Below, piece after piece: positions 33,092-42,171 of a stretch of 64,000 nucleotides of DNA. Source of the stretch: Bacteroidia bacterium (lineage in GTDB: Bacteria; Bacteroidota; Bacteroidia; B-17B0; Aurantibacillaceae); the NCBI GenBank assembly GCA_016787445.1, contig JAEUTQ010000018.1, positions 22,871 to 86,870 on the forward strand, written 5' to 3'. Numbering within the stretch: the first letter of the stretch is position 1; each line of letters begins with the position of its first letter. The notes below the pieces were generated by a model that saw only the letters and a program-made list of their open reading frames with translations, ran no database searches and had not been told where the DNA came from. A program made the position numbers and the translations under genes.

Positions 33092-34051
33092 ATGCCTGTA
33101 AGATTTTTAATTTTTGCTTCACTCGTTTTTTTCTCGTTAAACTTTTTTGCGCAGGATCAACTCTTCAAAAAAGACAACAGTAAACTAGAAGTGAAGGTTT
33201 TGGAAGTAACGCCGAACGAGGTTAAATATAAATTAAAGTCTAATCCCGACGGGCCGCTTTACATTGTTAACAAAAGTGATGTGGCTTTGCTTATTTACGC
33301 AAACGGTGAACACGAAACTTTTCCTGAAAGCAAACAAAAAACAGAAATTGTATACGCCCCGGTTTCTCCATTTGTAAGAATGGATAGCTTAAGAGCACAG
33401 CGAAAAAGAGAAAGCACGGAACAATTCAATACAATGACCAAAAAGAAAAACGTTGTTTTTGTAAACTCTTTGGCTCTATTAAACGGAACTGCCAGTCTTT
33501 CTTACTTACGCGAATTCGGAAATGGTTTATTCAGTATTCACTTACCTGTGTCTACTTCGTTTCTTGAGCCATCTTTGCAAAACAGCTTTGGCTTATCTAC
33601 CAATTATTACTACGGAAACATTTACAATTACAAGATAACACACAAAACCATTGACGCGGGAATGGGTATTTACTTTCACACCAGTGGTAAGCATGCTATT
33701 ACTCATTTCATTGGTCCGTTAATTCGCTTCGCTCAATATAATGGCACCTTTTATACCTATGATTATTCCTTAGATCAATGGGGTAATCCAATAACCGGTT
33801 ATTCTGATAAAAAACACGGATTTGTACTTAATGAATCTTACGCTATGATTAACAATGGGATTTTGTTTAGAATTACACCCGCTTTTAACATGATGTTACA
33901 CGCCGCCATTGGCACCACCATCAATCGTCAATTCGTTGCCAATGATCCTAATGATTTTAAGTCTCCTAACGGTTATTATAACTACAATCAAAATTATACC
34001 AATTCAAATCCGGTGTTTAACATTGGGCTTAACGTGGGATACAGATTCTAA
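33092..34051 (+). CDS. Exported outer-membrane-like protein
   Basis: This 319-residue protein has a signal peptide (RFLIFASLVFFSLNFFAQ). A domain of about 70 residues follows (SKLEVKVLEVTPNEVKYKLKSNPDGPLYIVNKSDVALLIYANGEHETF) that resembles small beta-sandwich repeats seen in Bacteroidota lipid-facing proteins. The second half has alternating polar and hydrophobic strands and ends NPVFNIGLNVGYRF, with a terminal Phe as in beta-barrel outer-membrane proteins. A small barrel with an N-terminal periplasmic domain is the best guess; the function is unknown. It is isolated between a terminator and ileS. Confidence 0.75.
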   Translation: MPVRFLIFASLVFFSLNFFAQDQLFKKDNSKLEVKVLEVTPNEVKYKLKSNPDGPLYIVNKSDVALLIYANGEHETFPESKQKTEIVYAPVSPFVRMDSLRAQRKRESTEQFNTMTKKKNVVFVNSLALLNGTASLSYLREFGNGLFSIHLPVSTSFLEPSLQNSFGLSTNYYYGNIYNYKITHKTIDAGMGIYFHTSGKHAITHFIGPLIRFAQYNGTFYTYDYSLDQWGNPITGYSDKKHGFVLNESYAMINNGILFRITPAFNMMLHAAIGTTINRQFVANDPNDFKSPNGYYNYNQNYTNSNPVFNIGLNVGYRF

Positions 34052-34162
34052 TTATTTCTCTACCTCTCTAGTTGTTAACTATTTAAAAAGCCTTATCAGG
34101 GCTAAATAATCTTTATTTTACAGCTTATTTTTAGTAAATTCGCTCTCCTTTTTAAAAAGCGG

Positions 34163-37100
34163 ATGAAAAAATATCCAGAATATAAGCAACTCAACTTACC
34201 TCAAATCAGCAAAGAGGTTTTAAAATTTTGGGAAGAAAACAAAACTTTCGAAAAATCAGTGTCTACCCGTGAGGGAAAAACACCGTGGGTTTTTTATGAA
34301 GGCCCGCCAAGCGCAAACGGAATGCCCGGCATTCACCACGTGATGGCGCGCGCTATTAAAGATATTTTTTGTCGCTTCAAAACTTTACAAGGTTATCAGG
34401 TAAAACGTAAAGCCGGTTGGGACACCCATGGTTTACCAATAGAATTAGGCGTTGAAAAAAGTTTAGGCATTACTAAAGAAGATATCGGAAATAAAAATAG
34501 TCCGAAATATATTTCAGTTGAAGATTACAACAAAGCTTGCCGTAAGGAAGTGATGAAGTATACCGATAAGTGGGAAGAACTCACTGCTAAAATGGGATAC
34601 TGGGTAAACATGAACGACCCTTACATTACTTACGATAACAAATACATTGAGAGCGTTTGGTGGTTATTGCAAAATCTTTACAAGAAAAATTTATTGTACA
34701 AAGGTTATACCATTCAGCCATACTCTCCGGCAGCAGGTACAGGATTATCTTCACACGAATTAAATCAGCCGGGTTGTTACCGCGATGTAAAAGACAGAAC
34801 AGCAACAGTACAATTCAAAATCCGGAAAAAGGAATTTGAAAAACACACTGTATTAAATCAGTTTAAAGCTGACGAAAAAGAATTTTACTTCTTAGCATGG
34901 ACTACCACACCTTGGACTCTTCCATCAAATACCGCCCTAGCAGTTGGTAAGGATATTGATTATGTTTTTGTAAACAGCTTCAATCCGTTTACAGGAAGTC
35001 CGCAGGTTGTAGTGCTCGCAAAAGATTTAGTAAACAAATATTTCTCCGAAAAACACACCGATTTAAAATTCGAAGATTACAAGCCGGGTGATAAAAACAT
35101 TCCTTTTAAAATTGTTGGTCACTGTAAAGGTTCTGATTTAGCAGGCATCCATTACGATCAGTTATTACCATTTGCAGAACCTGAAGGAAATGCGTTTAAA
35201 GTTTTAGTAGGCGATTTCGTTACGACTACCGATGGTACAGGTATCGTTCACATTGCGCCAAGCTTTGGTGCCGATGACTTTAGAGTGGCGAAACAAAACA
35301 ATGTTGGTGCACTTACCCTTGTTGACAAACGCGGTAAATTTTTACCGGAAGTGCAAGATGGTATTTTCCTTTACGGAGAAGAATATGTAAAAGAAGCGTA
35401 TTACACCGAAGAAGAAAAGAAAGCTGAATTTGAAAAGCAGAAAAAAATATTAGAAGCCCACGGAAAAATTAAAGATTTAAAAGTTTATCTGAGCGTTGAT
35501 GAACGTATCGTTTTAAAATTACAGGAAGAAGGAAAATTATTTAAGAAAGAAACCTACGAACACAGTTATCCGCATTGCTGGAGAACTGATAAACCGGTTT
35601 TATATTATCCATTGGATTCGTGGTTCATCAAATCAACGGAGGCAAAAGACCGTATGATTGAATTGAACAAAACTATTAACTGGAAACCTGAAGCAACAGG
35701 AACCGGTCGTTTTGGTAACTGGTTAGAGAATTTGAATGATTGGAATTTATCACGTTCACGTTTCTGGGGTATTCCAATTCCAATCTGGACCAGCGAAGAT
35801 AAAACAGAACAAATTTGTATTGGCTCAGCAGAAGAATTACAAAAAGAAATTGCAAATGCACTTGCAAAAGGTGTAATGAATGATAATCCGCTTGCGAAAT
35901 ACAAAGTGGGTGACATGAGTAAAGAAAACTACGATACATTTGATTTACATAAACCATACGCCGATACCATTGTATTAGAGAAAAACGGGAAAAAATTATT
36001 CCGTGAACCGGATTTGATTGACGTGTGGTTTGACAGTGGCGCTATGCCTTATGCACAATTGCACTATCCTTTTGAGAACAAAGATTTAATTGATAACAAA
36101 AAATATTTTCCTGCCGATTTCATTGCGGAAGGTGTTGATCAAACCCGTGGCTGGTTCTTTACCTTACACGCTATCGCAACAATGAACTTTGATTCGGTTG
36201 CTTACAAAAATGTAGTAAGTAACGGATTGGTGTTAGACAAAAACGGAAACAAAATGAGTAAGCGTTTAGGAAACGCAGTAGATCCGTTTGAAACATTAGA
36301 AAAATTTGGTGCCGATGCTACTCGCTGGTACATGATTGCGAATGCTGCGCCTTGGGATAATTTAAAATTTGATATTGAAGGCATCAGCGAAGTTCAACGT
36401 CAGTTATTCGGAACGTTGTATAATACTTATGGTTTTTACGCCTTATACGCGAACGTTGACGGATTTTTGGTTGATGAAAACAATATTGTTCCGGTTAAAG
36501 ACCGTCAGGAATTAGACCGTTGGATTTTATCTAAACTCCACAGTTTAATAAAAGACGTTACTGCGCATTATGAAAATTTTGAACCGCATCGTGCCGCACG
36601 TTCCATCGAAGAATTTGTTGATGAGCATTTAAGTAACTGGTATGTGCGTTTGAGCCGACGCCGTTTCTGGAAAGGTGACATGAGTACTGATAAAAAAGCG
36701 GCGTATGAAACTCTTCACGAGTGTTTAATGGTGGTTGCTCAGTTAATGAGTCCAATTGCACCTTTCTTTGGAGAATGGTTATATCAAAATTTAAGCACGC
36801 CTGTTCGTGAAAACGCAATTAAAAACAACACGCCACTTCGTTTTGAATCGGTGCATTTAACCGAATTTGTGAAAGCGGAAGAAAAAATTATTGATGTGAA
36901 TTTAGAGCAGCGCATGGAGTTGGCTCAAAAAATTTCATCCATGATTTTATCGATACGTAAAAAAGAAAACTTACGTGTGCGTCAGCCTTTACAAAAAATT
37001 CAAATTCCAATTTTAGACAAAGAAACACAAAGCAAAATTGAAGCCGTAAAAGATTTGATATTAGCTGAGGTAAACGTGAAGGAAATTGAATTTGTGGATG

Positions 37101-37651
37101 AGAGCAAAACGCAAATTGTAAAAAACCTGAAGCTGAATTTTAAAACCTTAGGCAAAAAATGCGGGGCTAACATGAAAGCCGTTCAAGCATTTGCCAATGA
37201 AAACGGCGCCAAAATAATAAGCGGAATAGAAAAAAACGGAACATTCACCGTTTCTGTTAACGGAGCGGATATCGTTCTTGAAACCGAAGATGTTGAAATT
37301 ATTCCGGTTGACATTCCGGGTTGGAAGGTCGCGAATAATGGTCCTTTAACTGTAGCTTTGGATGTAACTCTAACCGAACCATTAAAGCAAGAAGGGTTAG
37401 CGCGTGAAATTGTGAACCGTATTCAAAACCTGCGTAAAGACAAGGGATTAGACGTTACCGATCGTATTTTGGTTAAAATAAAGCAAAATGAGGCCTTAAA
37501 TTCGGCCATAAATAATAATTTAAGTTATATTTGTTCTGAGACATTAACCGGCGATTTGCAACTGGTAGCAGATTTAAATACCGCAACTGCTAATGCCGTT
37601 GAAGTTGACGAAACAATATCGACCTTAATATCAATTGAAAAGTTAAACTGA
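34163..37651 (+). CDS. ileS: Isoleucine--tRNA ligase
   Basis: IleS charges tRNA-Ile. The 1162-residue protein has the class I signature in PPSANGMPGIHHVMARAIKD (HIGH variant GIHH), the editing domain (FLAWTTTPWTLPSNTALAVG, and GTGIVHIAPSFGADDF), KMSKRLGN at about residues 697-704, and the anticodon-binding and C-terminal region (HRAARSIEEFVDEHLSNWYVRLSRRRFWKG). The length is typical of the longer eukaryote-like IleS type seen in Bacteroidota. The C-terminal segment lacks an obvious zinc-finger pair. The gene starts ATG 34163 and is followed after 16 bases by the DksA-like gene, an arrangement conserved in Bacteroidota. Confidence 0.98.
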   Translation: MKKYPEYKQLNLPQISKEVLKFWEENKTFEKSVSTREGKTPWVFYEGPPSANGMPGIHHVMARAIKDIFCRFKTLQGYQVKRKAGWDTHGLPIELGVEKSLGITKEDIGNKNSPKYISVEDYNKACRKEVMKYTDKWEELTAKMGYWVNMNDPYITYDNKYIESVWWLLQNLYKKNLLYKGYTIQPYSPAAGTGLSSHELNQPGCYRDVKDRTATVQFKIRKKEFEKHTVLNQFKADEKEFYFLAWTTTPWTLPSNTALAVGKDIDYVFVNSFNPFTGSPQVVVLAKDLVNKYFSEKHTDLKFEDYKPGDKNIPFKIVGHCKGSDLAGIHYDQLLPFAEPEGNAFKVLVGDFVTTTDGTGIVHIAPSFGADDFRVAKQNNVGALTLVDKRGKFLPEVQDGIFLYGEEYVKEAYYTEEEKKAEFEKQKKILEAHGKIKDLKVYLSVDERIVLKLQEEGKLFKKETYEHSYPHCWRTDKPVLYYPLDSWFIKSTEAKDRMIELNKTINWKPEATGTGRFGNWLENLNDWNLSRSRFWGIPIPIWTSEDKTEQICIGSAEELQKEIANALAKGVMNDNPLAKYKVGDMSKENYDTFDLHKPYADTIVLEKNGKKLFREPDLIDVWFDSGAMPYAQLHYPFENKDLIDNKKYFPADFIAEGVDQTRGWFFTLHAIATMNFDSVAYKNVVSNGLVLDKNGNKMSKRLGNAVDPFETLEKFGADATRWYMIANAAPWDNLKFDIEGISEVQRQLFGTLYNTYGFYALYANVDGFLVDENNIVPVKDRQELDRWILSKLHSLIKDVTAHYENFEPHRAARSIEEFVDEHLSNWYVRLSRRRFWKGDMSTDKKAAYETLHECLMVVAQLMSPIAPFFGEWLYQNLSTPVRENAIKNNTPLRFESVHLTEFVKAEEKIIDVNLEQRMELAQKISSMILSIRKKENLRVRQPLQKIQIPILDKETQSKIEAVKDLILAEVNVKEIEFVDESKTQIVKNLKLNFKTLGKKCGANMKAVQAFANENGAKIISGIEKNGTFTVSVNGADIVLETEDVEIIPVDIPGWKVANNGPLTVALDVTLTEPLKQEGLAREIVNRIQNLRKDKGLDVTDRILVKIKQNEALNSAINNNLSYICSETLTGDLQLVADLNTATANAVEVDETISTLISIEKLN

Positions 37652-37667
37652 TTAAGTAAAGTGTAAG

Positions 37668-38723
37668 ATGGCTAAGAAAGACAATAAAAAAGCAAAGGCA
37701 AAACCGGCGAAAAAAGCCGTAAAGCCTGCTGCAAAAAAAGCAACTAAGCCTGCTAAAAAGGTAACAAAACCTGCTGCAAAAAAAGCCGCAAAACCGGCTA
37801 AACCTGCAAAAAAAGCTGCAAAACCGGTAGCGAAAAAAACCGTTAAACCTGCTCCTAAAAAAGCAGCGAAACCAGTTAAGCCTGCTAAATCAGCAAAACC
37901 GGCGAAGGCTGTGAAAACAGTTAAAGATTTAATGGTAAAGAAAACGGCAGGTAAGCCAATTGATGCGATTAAAAAATCAGCAAAAGCTGTTTCAAAAGAT
38001 AAAAAGGGAAAGAAGAAATCACGCGGTGACGACGATGATGATGATGAAGATGTTGATGTAAAAGATGATTACGAAAAAAATGAAGAGGATGATGAAATTG
38101 TTGGCGATTTAGAAGAGCCGGCTGTTTTAGATGTGGATGGTGATATTCCACCTCCTGATGATGATGATGATGATGATGAAGTGCCAATTAAAAAAGGTCG
38201 CGGTCGTCGTAAAAAGAGTGAAGGAAAATCAAGTGGCGGTAGCATGGAAGCATATATCCGTAACCGTCCTTTACAAATTGATTTATCAAAACCATTAATT
38301 AAAAAAAGCGCGGAAGAAGCTCCAAAGCCTTTCGTTAACACAAAAGATAATCGTTCGCGATATACAGATAAAGAATTAGCGGAGTTCAAAGAGTTAATCC
38401 TTGAGAAATTAAAAGAAGCTCAAACGGATTACGAATTACTGAAACAAACTTTATCTAACGAAGACAACCACGGAACGGATGATACTTCTCCAACCTTTAA
38501 ATTATTGGAAGATGGAAGTGATGTTTTATCGAAAGAAGAAACTGCACAGTTAGCTGCTCGTCAGGAAAAGTATATCATTAATTTAAAAAACGCGTTGGTT
38601 CGTATAGAAAACAAAACGTACGGAATTTGCCGCGTAACCGGTAAGTTAATTCCTAAAGAACGTTTACGTAGTGTGCCTCATGCTACATTAGGCATCGATG
38701 CTAAATTGAACCAAAACAAATAA
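37668..38723 (+). CDS. TraR/DksA-like regulator with histone H1-like N-terminal tail
   Basis: Residues 1-120 are almost only Lys, Ala and Pro (PAAKKA-type repeats), like histone H1 tails. Residues 121-170 are strongly acidic, including a run of seven Asp. Residues about 180-225 form a basic/polar linker. Residues 230-351 match the Bacteroidota TraR/DksA protein: YTDKELAEFKELILEKLKEA, SNEDNHGTDDTSPTFKLLEDG and TYGICRVTGKLIPKERLRSVPHATLGIDAK. The zinc-finger cysteines are reduced to one. The normal family form is near 125 residues, so this tail more than doubles it. The core domain may bind RNA polymerase; DNA binding by the tail is inference. Confidence 0.9.
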   Translation: MAKKDNKKAKAKPAKKAVKPAAKKATKPAKKVTKPAAKKAAKPAKPAKKAAKPVAKKTVKPAPKKAAKPVKPAKSAKPAKAVKTVKDLMVKKTAGKPIDAIKKSAKAVSKDKKGKKKSRGDDDDDDEDVDVKDDYEKNEEDDEIVGDLEEPAVLDVDGDIPPPDDDDDDDEVPIKKGRGRRKKSEGKSSGGSMEAYIRNRPLQIDLSKPLIKKSAEEAPKPFVNTKDNRSRYTDKELAEFKELILEKLKEAQTDYELLKQTLSNEDNHGTDDTSPTFKLLEDGSDVLSKEETAQLAARQEKYIINLKNALVRIENKTYGICRVTGKLIPKERLRSVPHATLGIDAKLNQNK

Positions 38724-38740
38724 AAACTGTTTACACTCTA

Positions 38741-38774
38741 AAGTGTCAATTCAAAAATGGATTGACACTTTTTT
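38741..38774 (+). terminator. Intrinsic terminator-like hairpin immediately before lspA
   Basis: AAGTGTCAAT (38741-38750) pairs with ATTGACACTT (38761-38770), a perfect 10-bp stem with a T run. It ends only six bases before the lspA ATG at 38781. Confidence 0.8.
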
Positions 38775-38780
38775 ATTTAT

Positions 38781-39464
38781 ATGCTTAAAAAATATAAAAT
38801 ACCACTTCTTACTATTTTCTCGGTATTGTTTATCGATCAGTTTATTAAAATTTACATTAAACTGAATTATCCTTTAGGAGAAGTTACACGGGTTGCCGGT
38901 GATTGGTTCATTCTTCACTTTACAGAAAATCCGGGAATGGCTTTTGGCTTAGAGTTTGGCGGAGATTACGGAAAGTTATTTTTAAGTGTGTTTCGCATTA
39001 TTGCTTGCGGTGTTGGTATATGGTACATCACAACGCTCGTTAAAAAAGGAGAACATTGGGGATTCATTCTCTCGGTATCTTTGATTTTAGCCGGCGCCAT
39101 GGGGAATATTTTTGACTCGGTATTTTATGGTGTATTATTTGGCGAGAGTGATGAATTTAATGTGGCTCAGTTCATGCCGGCCGAAGGCGGATACGCAGGC
39201 TTTTTACATGGGCGTGTGGTAGACATGTTTTACTTTCCGCTTTATGAAGGACATTTTCCGGATTGGTTTCCAATTTGGGGCGGTGAAGATTTTCAATTCT
39301 TCAGACCTATTTTTAATTTCGCCGACTTTGCAATATCCACCGGTGTTGGAATCATTCTGGTGTTTCAGAAAAAATTCATCAATGAACATCAGCATCATCT
39401 TCACGAAAACCCAACTGAAACATCCGTAGAAAATGTTCAGGAAAATTCAAATGAAACAAAATGA
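38781..39464 (+). CDS. lspA: Lipoprotein signal peptidase
   Basis: LspA is the aspartyl protease of the inner membrane that removes the signal peptide of prolipoproteins. The 227-residue protein has four membrane helices. The N-terminus is KIPLLTIFSVLFIDQFIKI, then HFTENPGMAFGLEF, then the catalytic Asp segments GAMGNIFDSVFYG and PIFNFADFAISTGVGIIL, with GRVVDMFYFP between. It has an inserted loop (GESDEFNVAQFMPAEGGYAGFLH) and a polar C-terminal tail, making it longer than the 160-170 residues of Proteobacteria. This is common in Bacteroidota. It overlaps hemH by four bases. A terminator-like hairpin lies just before its start. Confidence 0.95.
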   Translation: MLKKYKIPLLTIFSVLFIDQFIKIYIKLNYPLGEVTRVAGDWFILHFTENPGMAFGLEFGGDYGKLFLSVFRIIACGVGIWYITTLVKKGEHWGFILSVSLILAGAMGNIFDSVFYGVLFGESDEFNVAQFMPAEGGYAGFLHGRVVDMFYFPLYEGHFPDWFPIWGGEDFQFFRPIFNFADFAISTGVGIILVFQKKFINEHQHHLHENPTETSVENVQENSNETK

Positions 39465-40468
39465 AGAAGGCGGTACTTTTAATTAATCTTGGCACACCCG
39501 ATTCTCCTTCAACATCTGATGTGAGAAAATATTTAACTCAGTTTTTGAATGATCCGCGTGTGATTGATATTTCTGCAGCAGGAAGATTTATGTTAGTGAA
39601 TGGAATCATCGTTCCTTTTCGCTCACCTAAATCAGCAAAATTATATCAGCAGATTTGGAGCAGCGATGGTTCTCCATTAATCATTCACACAAAAAATCTG
39701 GCAGAAAAAGTTCAGCGAACGCTTGGTAATGACTACATAGTAGATTGGGCTATGCGTTATCAAAACCCATCTATTAAAAGTGTATTGAATCGTTTACGCG
39801 AACAAAAACCATCCGAGATTATTTTTGTTCCATTGTATCCGCAGTACGCGTCATCATCAACCGGTTCTACTGCCGAATTAATTTTAAAAGAATTATCTAA
39901 GTGGGAAGTTATTCCTACTATTAAAATCATTAATAAATTTTACGACAATCCGCATTATATCAATGCGGTTGTAAAGTCGGCAGAAGGATTTGACTTAAAT
40001 GCTTACGATCACATTTTATTTAGCTACCACGGATTACCGGAAAGACAAATTAAAAAAGCATCCGCTCATTACGGAAACAATTCTTGCCACTTCGGAAAAT
40101 GTTGTGATGCCATTACGGAAAACAATCAATATTGCTACCGTGCGAATTGCATGGAAACAACACGACAGTTGGTGAAAAAATTAAATATCCCGGAAGGCAA
40201 ATACACTTCTACTTTTCAGTCGCGCTTAGATGATGCCTGGTTAAAACCTTATTCGGATAAAGTGATTGAAGACTTAGCCAAACTAGGTGCAAAAAAATTA
40301 TTGGTATTCTCCCCTGCTTTTGTTGCAGATTGTTTAGAAACAATACATGAAATCGGTACTGAATACAACGAAATATTTAAAGAGCACGGTGGTGAAAGCG
40401 TAACGCTTGTAAGAAGCTTAAACGATAGTGATGTTTGGGTGGACGCTATAAAAAATATTATTGCTTAA
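39461..40468 (+). CDS. hemH: Ferrochelatase
   Basis: HemH inserts Fe(II) into protoporphyrin IX in the last step of haem synthesis. The 335-residue protein has KKAVLLINLGTPDSPSTSDVRKYL at the start, IIFVPLYPQYASSSTGS, the active-site His region ILFSYHGLPERQIKKA and LVFSPAFVADCLETIHEI. A cluster of cysteines (CHFGKCCDAITENNQYCYRANC) occupies the mid-region. The start codon overlaps the lspA stop (ATGA), so translation is likely coupled. The 3' end overlaps the convergent T9SS gene by 11 bases. Confidence 0.96.
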   Translation: MKKAVLLINLGTPDSPSTSDVRKYLTQFLNDPRVIDISAAGRFMLVNGIIVPFRSPKSAKLYQQIWSSDGSPLIIHTKNLAEKVQRTLGNDYIVDWAMRYQNPSIKSVLNRLREQKPSEIIFVPLYPQYASSSTGSTAELILKELSKWEVIPTIKIINKFYDNPHYINAVVKSAEGFDLNAYDHILFSYHGLPERQIKKASAHYGNNSCHFGKCCDAITENNQYCYRANCMETTRQLVKKLNIPEGKYTSTFQSRLDDAWLKPYSDKVIEDLAKLGAKKLLVFSPAFVADCLETIHEIGTEYNEIFKEHGGESVTLVRSLNDSDVWVDAIKNIIA

Positions 40469-42083
40469 CGAGCTTGTATTTTATCACTTCAGAAGTTGCA
40501 GGAGTTATTAAATTGACAAAATAAATTCCGGCATTAAGCTCCTCAATGTTCATTTCCTTATAAAAGGTGTTGGTTACAAACGTTTCTTCCTTTACCAATT
40601 CTCCTAATGAATTATATATTTGAATAATAGTCGGTAAGTTTTGTGCACTCTCACCAAATGAAATGATAAAATTAGTATTGGCAGGGTTTGGCGAAAACTT
40701 AGCAATATCTTTATTTCCTTTAAATGTCACTGCGATAGTTTTTTCAAAAGAAGTACTGCCATCATCATCAACTGAAGTCAGTTTATAATACCTCGTTTCC
40801 TGCCCAAAACAACAATTATCGTTATAACTGTATTTTCTGTTTCCTTGTTCAGTACCCAAGGCATCGATTTCAGTGAGTAAATTAAAATTAATCCCATCAC
40901 TACTTCTTTCAAGTATGTACTTTTTTACATTCACTTCCGAGATAGCTTCCCATTCTACAATAACATTTTTATTGTCACCAGTTGGATTCGCTGTAAAAAA
41001 CAACAAATGCAGAGGTAAAACAGTACAAGGCGTTGGTGAGGATGGCACATTTTGATACGGCCAAATTGTTGTGAAGCTTGTACAGTTTGCTAACTCCATT
41101 TCATATTTAAGTCTAAAACAAGTACCGCAAGCTAAACCAGCTCCGGTTAAAGTCGAAATATTTCCACATGCTAATTGATTACAAGAGCAATCATAAAGGG
41201 TCCAATTTAACCACTGAACATTTCCTGATGGAAAGCAATTACTTGTTATAATCGCTTGCCAAGAAAAATTCGACCAAGATGCAGAACTTGTAAACTGAAT
41301 TACAGTTGACCAAACACTATTGGCATTGTACCCCGCCGCAGATAAAGGATATGAAGTACACGATGAAGTTACAGTGCCAACTGCAGGAGGAGTGCCAAAA
41401 AAACAACCGGCAGCGGGGCTGCTACATTGAGCAATTAGTGGTGGATTAGTTATTGTTCCTCCAGGATTTGCTGTTGTTACTTGAATATTAAAAGTTCCAA
41501 AATTTGAAGAGCAACCCGCTTGATTATATAATATTTGAATATGATAAACATTGCCAATTGTTAGATTAGTTAAATTATATAAAGTTGCTGTTGGTCCACC
41601 AAAAGCAGATTGACAACTAATAGGTCCACTGTTACCACAATTAGTTGTTGGTAAACTTGTAACGCCATAAACTGCACTACCCACAAAGCATGCACCGGAA
41701 ACAAGAGTTATTTGCACAAAATGAGTTGTAGCGGTAGCAGTAAATTTATACCAAACTGAACTTGTTGCCGATGAGTAACAAGCTGTTGTTTCTCCAGCTT
41801 CAAGACTACCACAAGTTGTACCGCTAATGTTTCCACCATTAACAACCAAAGCCACTGCATTTGCAAAATTGTTATTCGCAGCATTTGCTCCACATGGTGG
41901 CATTGATAACTTCTCAGGACTTTCATTAACAACAAAGGGAACTACCTCACTGTTTTCTTTGGTAGAATTGTTAGCTTGCCTAATTACTTCAGTATACATA
42001 GAATTACTTGATTCCGTTTGAGAATAATAAACGGAAGAAAGTAAATAAAAGAATAGTAAATAAATTCTGTTTCGCTTTAACAT
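40458..42083 (-). CDS. Secreted protein with T9SS type A C-terminal sorting domain
   Basis: This 541-residue protein has a signal peptide (RNRIYLLFFYLLSSVYYSQ). It has a Cys-, Gly-, Ser- and Thr-rich region (residues about 55-350), and a domain PTGDNKNVIVEWEAISEVNVKKYILERSSDGINFNLLTEID, a fibronectin III-like segment often placed before the sorting domain. The ending starts KFSPNPANTNFIISFGE and finishes GIYFVNLITPATSEVIKYKLVKQ, a type A sorting domain. It should be secreted by T9SS and anchored or released at the cell surface; its own activity is unknown. A TTG-N21-TAATTTTG promoter is only four bases from the ATG. Confidence 0.88.
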   Translation of the reverse strand: MLKRNRIYLLFFYLLSSVYYSQTESSNSMYTEVIRQANNSTKENSEVVPFVVNESPEKLSMPPCGANAANNNFANAVALVVNGGNISGTTCGSLEAGETTACYSSATSSVWYKFTATATTHFVQITLVSGACFVGSAVYGVTSLPTTNCGNSGPISCQSAFGGPTATLYNLTNLTIGNVYHIQILYNQAGCSSNFGTFNIQVTTANPGGTITNPPLIAQCSSPAAGCFFGTPPAVGTVTSSCTSYPLSAAGYNANSVWSTVIQFTSSASWSNFSWQAIITSNCFPSGNVQWLNWTLYDCSCNQLACGNISTLTGAGLACGTCFRLKYEMELANCTSFTTIWPYQNVPSSPTPCTVLPLHLLFFTANPTGDNKNVIVEWEAISEVNVKKYILERSSDGINFNLLTEIDALGTEQGNRKYSYNDNCCFGQETRYYKLTSVDDDGSTSFEKTIAVTFKGNKDIAKFSPNPANTNFIISFGESAQNLPTIIQIYNSLGELVKEETFVTNTFYKEMNIEELNAGIYFVNLITPATSEVIKYKLVKQ

Positions 42084-42087
42084 ACTA

Positions 42088-42119
42088 CAAAATTAAGGCT
42101 TTTTTTAGCTATTACACAA
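42088..42119 (-). promoter_or_regulatory. Promoter for the T9SS type A protein gene
   Basis: On the minus strand TTG (42119-42117), then 21 bases, then TAATTTTG (42095-42088) fit the Bacteroidota -33 and -7 elements. The -7 element ends four bases before the ATG at 42083, so the message would be nearly leaderless if this promoter is used. Confidence 0.55.
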
Positions 42120-42171
42120 GTAACTAAACACTTAAAATGGTGTTTTGCTCATTTTTTTGCATATTTGGGCA

